The translations under genes were made by a program, and so were the position numbers. Shown one piece after another: positions 57,473 to 64,000 of a stretch of DNA of 64,000 nucleotides; within the stretch, counting starts at the first letter, position 1, and each line of letters opens with the position of its first letter. Origin of the DNA: Alphaproteobacteria bacterium (lineage in GTDB: Bacteria; Pseudomonadota; Alphaproteobacteria; Rhizobiales; GCA-2746425); assembly GCA_024743215.1 (NCBI GenBank), contig JANSWZ010000001.1, positions 1,116,001 through 1,180,000 of the forward strand, written 5' to 3'. The notes beneath the pieces were generated by a model that did not search any database, was not told the DNA's origin, and saw only the letters and a list, made by a program, of their open reading frames with translations.

Positions 57473-58377
57473 CAGAAATATCCCTCGCGCTTTTTCTTCT
57501 CCATGGAACCTGCTTCATCACGGTCGATCAATCGGCCCTGTCGCTCGGATGTCCGCGCAATCAGCATTTCACTGACAATTGCTTCCAACGTGTCTGCGTT
57601 TGATTCAATAGCGCCGGTCAGCGGATAACAGCCGAGTGTGCGGAAGCGCACCATCTGGTCACTGGTCGCCTCACCCGGGTTCAGACTCATGCGATCATCA
57701 TCTTTCATGATCAGCATACCGTCGCGCTCGACCACTGGGCGTTTTTTGGCAAAATAGAGCGGCACAATGGGAATATCTTCCAACAATATGTACTGCCAGA
57801 TGTCCAATTCGGTCCAGTTGGAGATGGGAAAGACGCGAATGGATTCGCCCTTGGCAACCCGCGTGTTGTAAATCTTCCACATTTCCGGGCGTTGATTTTT
57901 TGGATCCCAGCCATGCTGAGCATCACGGAAAGAAAAAATGCGCTCTTTGGCGCGGCTCTTTTCTTCATCCCTGCGCGCTCCGCCAAAGGCGGCGTCAAAG
58001 CCGTATTTATCCAGTGCCTGACGCAGAGACGCCGTCTTCATGATGTGCGTATGCGTATTGGAACCATGATCAAAGGGGTTGATGCCCTGAGCCACCCCCT
58101 CCTGATTTATGTGCACAATCAGATCAATGCCAAGGCGTTTTGCCGTGTCATCGCGAAACTGGATCATTTCCCTGAATTTCCAGGTGGTATCCACATGCAG
58201 GAAGGGAAATGGCGGTTTGGCAGGATAAAACGCTTTTATCGCCAGATGCAGCAGGACGGAGGAATCCTTGCCGATTGAATATAGCATCACGGGTTTTTCG
58301 AACGAGGCAGCGACTTCGCGAAAAATGTGAATGGCCTCGGCTTCGAGGCGTTTGAGATGCGACAGTTGTTGGGACAT
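57472..58377 (-). CDS. cysD: Sulfate adenylyltransferase small subunit CysD
   Basis: CysD makes adenosine 5'-phosphosulfate with CysN. The PP-loop is in [15 protein letters not shown], followed by [12 protein letters not shown] and [16 protein letters not shown]. It has 301 residues. The stop codon shares one base with the cysNC start. Upstream lies a 218-base gap to the porin stop that should contain the operon promoter. Confidence 0.96.
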   Translation of the reverse strand: MSQQLSHLKRLEAEAIHIFREVAASFEKPVMLYSIGKDSSVLLHLAIKAFYPAKPPFPFLHVDTTWKFREMIQFRDDTAKRLGIDLIVHINQEGVAQGINPFDHGSNTHTHIMKTASLRQALDKYGFDAAFGGARRDEEKSRAKERIFSFRDAQHGWDPKNQRPEMWKIYNTRVAKGESIRVFPISNWTELDIWQYILLEDIPIVPLYFAKKRPVVERDGMLIMKDDDRMSLNPGEATSDQMVRFRTLGCYPLTGAIESNADTLEAIVSEMLIARTSERQGRLIDRDEAGSMEKKKREGYF

Positions 58378-58595
58378 TTGACCACGCTTTTTAGGTTTAA
58401 CGCTGAAATAGCAAGTGTGGAGTGGGTTTGCCAGATATGTATTTCTATTGTCGGCATAATTTGGGGAAATTGAGGCGGGAAATTGTGTGTTCAGACAATT
58501 TGAAACATCAATTCTGTCTGAACGGCCAACTACAAGTCATAGCATCTAAAGGAGGCCTTCGTTCGATACAAAGCAGCCTCAAAGAGCATCAACGT

Positions 58596-59750
58596 TCAAA
58601 AGTTCCGTTGGACGCGCAGTTTAACTTCCCAATTATCGTCGTCGCCATCATTCAGTTCGTTGCCCAGAATGGTATTGTCATAGTCAAACCCTTCATACAT
58701 CGCGCCAAAACGAATACGAAGTTCCCGCGTTGGCTGATAGAATAGGGTCGCACCCAACTGCCAGACTTCGGCCTGATCGACAAAGTCGTGGAAAGAAGCT
58801 GTGGTTTCCAAAGATACGGTTTTTGTCAGTCTCTGATTCAAACCGGCAAGAACATACCATCCATTGAGTGTTTCATCGATTTCAGTGGATGTATCGCTGA
58901 GTTGTGCTTCGTAGAAATCATTGCCACCAACATAGTGCATCGCGCCATCGGCGTAGGCCGCAACAAACTTAAACCGCGTCTGACGATTGGGCCTGAATTC
59001 GGCCCCCGCTTGCGCCGCAAAACCAAAGTCTTCAAAAACACCTGCATCAGCATTTGCCCTGATTTGATGGACTGCACCGGAAATCTGCGCACTTCCCCAT
59101 GCCTGCGAAATACGAAGGCTGGCAACAACATCCGGTATTTTCATGCCGGCATAGGACACATTTTTGGAAAAGGCTGTGCCTGCGCTTGTCTGGGCGATGT
59201 TTGCTTCTCGATTGCGCCCGTCCTCAACGCCAAGGCTGAAGCGAATATCATCACCCAAGGGCGCGAAAAAAGTGAACTGGTTAAGCGCTTCATCGGCATA
59301 ATAACCATCATACATGCCATACCCGCCGCTAAAGTCGTATTGAGAGCGCTCTCGCCCAACCAGAAGGGACTCGCCAATTCTAATCCAGGCGTCACGAACC
59401 GATACCGTGTCATTCTTATTGTTGTTGAGTACGAAACGACCGATCACCATGCCAATCTCGGTCATTGAGGCGGCATCAAGGACCAATTCGATTTCACGGT
59501 CGTAAAAGCTCAGATCTTCTGAATCATCGTTGCTTGTGTCCTTCAAGCCAATTTCTGCGCGAACGTAACCTGAGAATTTCAGGCAGGTTTCAGTACCGGG
59601 AATGTAGTGGTAGCCGCGTCCAAAACTGTCACAGATGCGGACATAGTTAATTGGCACTGCTGAAGGAATGTTGCTGCTGGCCACAACCGGACTGGATGCC
59701 GCGACAATGGCACAGGCTGAGATGGTCAGGATGCTGGTTGAATGTCTCAC
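58596..59750 (-). CDS. Porin (Omp2b/alphaproteobacterial porin family)
   Basis: A 384-residue outer-membrane channel. A signal peptide (cleaved near PVVA/SSN) is followed by the diagnostic VRICDSFGRGYHYIPGTETC and LKFSGYVRAEI of rhizobial porins. The rest alternates beta-strands and the last residue is Phe (LRVQRNF), as needed for BAM insertion. The start is GTG at 59750. It stands alone between the cys operon and the glycan region. Confidence 0.92.
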   Translation of the reverse strand: MRHSTSILTISACAIVAASSPVVASSNIPSAVPINYVRICDSFGRGYHYIPGTETCLKFSGYVRAEIGLKDTSNDDSEDLSFYDREIELVLDAASMTEIGMVIGRFVLNNNKNDTVSVRDAWIRIGESLLVGRERSQYDFSGGYGMYDGYYADEALNQFTFFAPLGDDIRFSLGVEDGRNREANIAQTSAGTAFSKNVSYAGMKIPDVVASLRISQAWGSAQISGAVHQIRANADAGVFEDFGFAAQAGAEFRPNRQTRFKFVAAYADGAMHYVGGNDFYEAQLSDTSTEIDETLNGWYVLAGLNQRLTKTVSLETTASFHDFVDQAEVWQLGATLFYQPTRELRIRFGAMYEGFDYDNTILGNELNDGDDDNWEVKLRVQRNF

Positions 59751-60030
59751 AGATCGCTATCCACCCTCGCGTGTATCATGCTTCACAGGATTTCAGGCTC
59801 TGTTAGCAGAAAAATTTGGTGGGATTGCGCCCTACCAACGCCAAAGCCAGAGCCATCAAGCCTTTAAGAATATGAGCCAGCGGTAAACGCGTATGGTTAA
59901 CAATTTGGAAACTTTTCCAGCCTGTGGTTCGCTTTTTCCAATAAACCTTAGGTATGATATCCAGTCACGTGAGAAGTTCTCAGCCCTTGCGGGCGAATGT
60001 AACCTTAATGTAGCGGAACTTCGGCTGAAA

Positions 60031-62037
60031 TCAGGGTTTACACTCAGATACATGGAAACTGGTGTGCGGCTCACCAGTCAGGCTGCGCCGATTCATCTCT
60101 TTGAATGCGCGTTCGAAGTTTCGAGCGAATAAGGGCGTATCGAATAGAGGATGGGTTTTGCTATTTTCGTTCAGCCTTTCCTTGATGTGCCGTAATTTGG
60201 CTGGATCCTGTCCCAATTGGATGCCCAATTCCATAAATGCATCACCATTAGTGGTGATCAACTCCTCCAGCCCACTTGCGCGCAACAGGCTGGCCGCAAC
60301 GCGATCGGAGAATGTGTTGCCAATGCAGGTGATCATGGGAAGACCACCCAGAAGCGCGTCTCTGCCAATGGTGTGCGCGTTGTAAGGCGATGTGTCCAGA
60401 AACAGATCGCAGATGGATTGACGTGCAAGATGCTGTTCCGGACTGACTTTTGGTATGAAAATCAATCTACTGCCCGACACGCCCCGATTTTCGGCTTCCA
60501 GCCTGAGATTGCTTTTCGCGATTTCAGGCCCTTCAAGCAGAACCAGTACACTGCCGGAAACCTTGGACAGTATTTCCATCCAGCGGCTGAAGACTGTCGG
60601 CGTGATCTTCTGGAAAATATTGAAGCAGCAATACACCATGGCCGTCTCCGGAATTCCATACGCCTTGCGGCTTATGGTCTGCTCTCCCACTGCTACCGCA
60701 CCTTCGGCAGGCCAATAGGTATCTGGCATATAACAAACCGCTTCGGTGTAGTATTGTTCTTCATCGGCTTTGATGACCGTGTTATCGCCAATAACGTAAT
60801 CCATTGAATTCATTCCAGAAATTCCGGGGAATCCCAGATAACTGACCTGAACCGGCGCGTTTCTTTTGGCAAACACTCTGCCGCGACTTCTGGCTGTGTG
60901 CCCCATCTGATCAATCAGAATGTCCACGCCCAGATGGCGGATAATCTGCCCGGCCTCTGCGTCTGATTTATCACTGAGGTCAATGAACTCATCAAATGCG
61001 TTTTTCAGCCGTGTGCGCTCAGATGAATTGTTTTCACCGTAAAGGTCAAAGCCAATAATTTTGAAGCGCGTACGGTCATGCTGCTCTATCAGCCTGGTGA
61101 TATTGTGGGCGGAGGGATGACGCCTGTAATTGGCAGACACGTAACCCACGTGAATTCGTTCATTGTTGCAGTGGCGCGGCATGGCAAAAACCGAATGCGG
61201 CTCCTCCTGGCCAGACTCGTTGATTGCTCTGGCCGCAATCGCTGTAGCCCTGAATTCATACTCAAGTGTTCTGGGAAGCAGCAGGCAAATGAATGGATTC
61301 TGGCAATGGGGTTCGCTTTTCTCGTTGAACCCGGCCAGAAAACCAACATCAGCGTCAAATCGCTCCCATGCTGCTGCTTGCTGGTGGGCCAAAAAAGAAT
61401 ACGTGCTTATACGAGCGCTTTGCGCGCCAAGTGTTTCAAGCGCCTGAAAATCTGCCACTGCGCCCTTAATGTCTTGGCGGATAGACCTTAGTCTGCCGCG
61501 CTGAAACAACGCCTCGGTATCTGATGGATTTATTGCCAAAACCTTGTCGAGAAGCGACAAGGCCTCATCAAATCTATTTTGCTTGAACCTCAGAATTGCG
61601 AGACTGGTTTGGTAAGCCTTCTGCGGGAGTTTTTTTGCCTCAAGTTCAGATATCAGTAACTGAGCTTTTTCCAGTTCTCCGGTTGAAACAAGAGCATCCA
61701 AAAGGTTGAGATTTGTTTCCTCCGAGCCGTGGCCGTTTTCCCTCAAGCTCTCATAGATTGAAATGGCACGCGCGTAGTCGCCCATTGGAAAGATGACGGA
61801 GGCCAAAAGGTTCAAATAATCCGGATTTTGCGGTTCCTCTTGCAACAGGTCGTCGGCCAATTGCCTAGCCCGGGAGAATTCGCCCAATTGACATAATACA
61901 GAAGCGAGATTGTATCGCACAGAGGCTCTGTCAGGTGCCAGCTTCAGGCAAGCTTCCAAACTGGACAGAGCTTCCTTAAACTCTTTTTTTTCAATATATT
62001 CAATGGCCCGGTAAAACAGATCAGCTGGGTCGGTCAT
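60031..62037 (-). CDS. TPR-containing O-GlcNAc transferase-like protein (GT41)
   Basis: GT41 enzymes add a sugar, often GlcNAc, to Ser/Thr of proteins. Residues 1 to about 220 are TPR repeats (ASVRYNLASVLCQLGEFSRA, DTEALFQRGRLRS). The C-terminal half is the SPINDLY/OGT catalytic region: RIHVGYVSANYRRHPSAHNI, QVSYLGFPGISGMNSMDYVI, LDTSPYNAHTIGRDALLGG. I take MTDPADLFYR (62037, 668 residues); ATG 62064 is possible. The acceptor is unknown: flagellin, pilin or a surface protein. It faces the unknown AT-rich gene across a divergent region. Confidence 0.88.
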   Translation of the reverse strand: MTDPADLFYRAIEYIEKKEFKEALSSLEACLKLAPDRASVRYNLASVLCQLGEFSRARQLADDLLQEEPQNPDYLNLLASVIFPMGDYARAISIYESLRENGHGSEETNLNLLDALVSTGELEKAQLLISELEAKKLPQKAYQTSLAILRFKQNRFDEALSLLDKVLAINPSDTEALFQRGRLRSIRQDIKGAVADFQALETLGAQSARISTYSFLAHQQAAAWERFDADVGFLAGFNEKSEPHCQNPFICLLLPRTLEYEFRATAIAARAINESGQEEPHSVFAMPRHCNNERIHVGYVSANYRRHPSAHNITRLIEQHDRTRFKIIGFDLYGENNSSERTRLKNAFDEFIDLSDKSDAEAGQIIRHLGVDILIDQMGHTARSRGRVFAKRNAPVQVSYLGFPGISGMNSMDYVIGDNTVIKADEEQYYTEAVCYMPDTYWPAEGAVAVGEQTISRKAYGIPETAMVYCCFNIFQKITPTVFSRWMEILSKVSGSVLVLLEGPEIAKSNLRLEAENRGVSGSRLIFIPKVSPEQHLARQSICDLFLDTSPYNAHTIGRDALLGGLPMITCIGNTFSDRVAASLLRASGLEELITTNGDAFMELGIQLGQDPAKLRHIKERLNENSKTHPLFDTPLFARNFERAFKEMNRRSLTGEPHTSFHVSECKP

Positions 62038-62344
62038 CTTTTTTCCGCGGTCAACAGCGGACATCAGTTTGCCGCAAGGATGGTCATATCAGAATAAGTA
62101 TGTAGATGAAATGAACCTAAAATGGTCAAAATTCGTCCCTTACTACTGATCGTAAGCAACAGACCTTCGTCACAAATAAGCCAATGACTGCGTCCATATT
62201 CACTAGCTAGCTGTCAACGACATTTGTCAATCGGAACTACCTACTGCCATTTTCTTCGAGCCTGATTAATGCTAAAATTAAACTAGAAACAACAAGGTTC
62301 TTACGACAGGCTACAACTACAAAATAGTAATCTGGAGCAACAAA
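62038..62344. other. 307-base AT-rich divergent region
   Basis: The region between the GT41 gene and the unrecognised gene is visibly more AT-rich than the core genes to its left. It should hold promoters for both. I see no repeat, hairpin or small gene that I can support; a 21-codon frame at 62122 has no ribosome site. Confidence 0.5.
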
Positions 62345-63358
62345 TTGTCTCAACAAAAGACCGCAAATTTTACTGATTTGGAACTCGACGATGTCATCGC
62401 ATTCCGTGAAAAGCTGCTGGCCAATCGACCGAATGACATAAAGTTGGCGGATAACGTGCTTTTGATGCTTGATTGCCGAGTTCCCAAGGTTATTGGGACT
62501 GGCGTATATTCAAGATGTCAAAGTGCACTTAGTTCAAAATTCAAGATCACCAAGGTAAATGACAAACATCTGGACACAAACTTTCTCATCAACTCAATCA
62601 ACGAATGCCGAGAAATTATTGGTCAATTTGAAATCAACAGAAAGGTAGCGGTTCAACAAATTTTTGAAGGAACCCGACATAAGATCAAGGAGCAGCCTGT
62701 ATATTGTGGCAAATTCCTGGATTTTTTTAAAGAAACCCAAGCCATTTGCGGATTATGTTACAACTGCTACAAAATACAAATAGCCCCATCAAGCCTCATC
62801 GATTTAATGCGATTGTCCATGATCCTAAAAATCATAGAGCTCGATCGTGACAACACTCGAAAATGCATGATTGAACTGAGAGAAGGCATTAACAAACCCT
62901 ATAAAGGGTATATTTATTGCGAATCCGAATCAGAAGCGATCCACTGTCTTGAAGTGCTGCGAACGCATTTGGAGCGGTGCGGCCTTGCGCACATCACCAC
63001 CGGAATAAGTCATGGCTGCTCTGAGTACGGTATGGAATATCCGGAATTCAAATTTTCTGATGACGGGAGCCATCGCTCACAACAACAACCCGATGAGTGG
63101 AGAAGAGTTGAAGAAGATTATTTTTCAGAACCCTTCTCGGAAAAGGGACAAATACTAGACTTCAACACTCAGGAAATTACGTTACGTGATGTGATTTGTT
63201 ACGAAACATGGATCAAATATTCCGAGATTATCGGTGACGATACGCACAAATTGTTTCCTGTAGTTCCCACCGACGGAAAACAGAAGGGGTTTATCAGCCG
63301 GGCAGAAAAGCAGGCTCCTGATAGACAAGCTCAATTGCTTGAACTCCTGAAAGATTGA
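62345..63358 (+). CDS. Unrecognised 337-residue protein with clustered cysteines
   Basis: I do not recognise this protein. The start is a TTG at 62345, with TGGAG 7 bases upstream. There is no signal peptide or membrane helix. A conserved-looking core (about residues 119-147) reads VYCGKFLDFFKETQAI and then CGLCYNCYKIQI, giving Cys pairs that could bind zinc or an iron-sulfur cluster; later segments YKGYIYCESESEA and ISHGCSEYGMEYPEF also hold Cys. The acidic middle and basic C-terminus suggest a soluble protein. Base composition is AT-rich (24 G/C in the 60 bases 62341-62400) against its core neighbours, so it was probably acquired. The surrounding genes make or modify glycans, hence a role in that is a guess. 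Confidence 0.8.
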   Translation: MSQQKTANFTDLELDDVIAFREKLLANRPNDIKLADNVLLMLDCRVPKVIGTGVYSRCQSALSSKFKITKVNDKHLDTNFLINSINECREIIGQFEINRKVAVQQIFEGTRHKIKEQPVYCGKFLDFFKETQAICGLCYNCYKIQIAPSSLIDLMRLSMILKIIELDRDNTRKCMIELREGINKPYKGYIYCESESEAIHCLEVLRTHLERCGLAHITTGISHGCSEYGMEYPEFKFSDDGSHRSQQQPDEWRRVEEDYFSEPFSEKGQILDFNTQEITLRDVICYETWIKYSEIIGDDTHKLFPVVPTDGKQKGFISRAEKQAPDRQAQLLELLKD

Positions 63359-63565
63359 GCGCGCCAGACAGGTGAACCGTGACATGGTAGGTCTTTACCA
63401 ACGCGTCCAAATTTGAAATCAGATCTGCAAGATTCCCAATGTTATAAATTTGGAGGCGAAAAAACTCCAGGCCCACACTGTCCGTCCGGTCTGGCGCCCC
63501 ACTTTTTGAAGTTCCTCAAGGTCATAGTCACACTGCAGATTTTTCAATAGGAAACCTTCAGGCTA
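63351..63565 (-). pseudogene. Remnant of a TPR-type glycosyltransferase C-terminus
   Basis: On the minus strand, two different frames together resemble the C-terminal end of TPR glycosyltransferases: NLQCDYDLEELQKVGR (frame ending near 63495) and then, shifted, NLADLISNLDALVKTYHVTV with HLSGALN (63434-63351). Family members show a similar run, with a SLQ-like strand, an LDLVIS-like strand and a HLAGALG-like motif. A frameshift separates the parts and stops precede them, so the gene is broken. It overlaps the end of the previous gene by 8 bases. The match is from memory of the family and needs a profile search. Confidence 0.35.
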
Positions 63566-63610
63566 GGCCCTTGACTAGGCAGATTAAAATCAGGAAATGA
63601 AGGCATGGTC

Positions 63611-64000
63611 TCATTCTAGAGTAAATGGACCAGTATGCAGCAAGGCAGCTTTGTTTCGATAGTCAGCCATTCTCTGAATAATTAAGATTATGTCAGCATC
63701 GACTTTCTGAAGCAACTCTGAATTGATGAACTCTGGAGATTTCACGTAATGAGGCATTTCAGCATCAGCCACAAAAGCCTCCGGTTTCTTTCTGTCTGCA
63801 ACCGGCAACAAGGCAGTTTCCGCTAACGATCCCAAAATCAGACCATGCAGTCGGTTTGTAATTACAAGGCTACAGACCTTAAACTCCGAGACAGTTTCCT
63901 GCCAACTCATTGGCGCATGCCAATTGATCGCAAACCTTTCGGAAATTTTGCGTATGACTGAACCATCTTCAGGATAACACGTCGTCAGCAACTCTACTTC
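63611..64000 (-). CDS. Polysaccharide pyruvyl transferase family protein, 5' end outside window
   Basis: Family members transfer a pyruvyl group from phosphoenolpyruvate to sugars of exported polysaccharides. The open frame continues past the window edge. The visible 129 codons contain CSLVITNRLHGLILGSL, the family's hallmark motif near the C-terminus, and end RNKAALLHTGPFTLE. It faces leftward, convergent with the unrecognised gene, with the glycosyltransferase remnant in between. Confidence 0.8.
   Translation of the reverse strand, partial: EVELLTTCYPEDGSVIRKISERFAINWHAPMSWQETVSEFKVCSLVITNRLHGLILGSLAETALLPVADRKKPEAFVADAEMPHYVKSPEFINSELLQKVDADIILIIQRMADYRNKAALLHTGPFTLE

Overview
The window is about 64 kb of an alphaproteobacterial chromosome. 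Gene order and gene families (nrdR-ribD-ribE-ribH-nusB-thiL, plsX-fabH-ihfA-merR, the block from rpoZ and rsh to parC, the LdtR regulator near an L,D-transpeptidase, an Omp2-type porin, Mg-type HemB) point to the order Hyphomicrobiales (Rhizobiales), perhaps a marine Ahrensia- or Phyllobacteriaceae-like bacterium. This is inferred from gene content only. Almost everything is chromosomal core. I see no prophage, CRISPR array, rRNA or complete insertion sequence. There is one tRNA, tRNA-Pro(GGG).

Layout. 1-3755: inositol catabolism (iolB cut by the window edge, an iolC-DUF2090 fusion) and heme A synthase ctaA. 3855-4130: a small DUF2842 membrane protein. 4138-10300: a polysaccharide assembly and export locus read outward from a divergent promoter region near 6711-6842 (deacetylase and chain-length protein on the minus strand; outer-membrane export lipoprotein, initiating sugar-phosphate transferase and O-antigen ligase/polymerase-like protein on the plus strand). 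10380-14424: tRNA-Pro, merR-like gene, ihfA, fabH, plsX, DUF177. 14475-15760: a cytochrome bc1 assembly chaperone and bamE, divergent. 15785-22578: MFS transporter, thiL, nusB, ribH, ribE, ribD, nrdR, glyA. 22579-23080: intergenic region holding a 270-bp terminal-inverted-repeat element. 23081-27409: a TerC-like protein, a 687-residue unrecognised exported protein coupled to a CorC/CNNM-like protein, and a small DUF6898-like protein. 27448-33429: L,D-transpeptidase, DUF1295 protein, LdtR, a DUF6163-like protein, hemB, RDD protein, bpt.

33623-36922 encodes the most striking protein of the window: an ammonium transporter domain fused to a HAMP-like linker, PAS, GGDEF and EAL domains. It looks like an ammonium-responsive cyclic-di-GMP enzyme. 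Next, 36995-47317 is a long minus-strand block: parC, recO, era, rnc, lepB, acpS, pdxJ, DUF2062, rsh, rpoZ. 47651-53770 holds a NYN-domain protein, a family 5 uracil-DNA glycosylase, smpB, dapA, slt and an alpha/beta hydrolase. 53805-58377 holds a membrane-anchored helix-hairpin-helix protein with a 34-codon gene just upstream, and the sulfate-activation operon cysD-cysNC-cysQ. 58596-59750 is a porin.

The right end (60031-64000) is an accessory-looking glycan region: a TPR/GT41 O-GlcNAc-transferase-like protein, an unrecognised AT-rich gene with clustered cysteines (62345-63358), the remains of another glycosyltransferase, and a polysaccharide pyruvyl transferase cut by the window edge.

A possible functional link, inference only: the polysaccharide locus has the same set of functions as holdfast or unipolar-adhesin loci, which are usually controlled by cyclic-di-GMP, and the Amt-GGDEF-EAL protein would be a plausible input.
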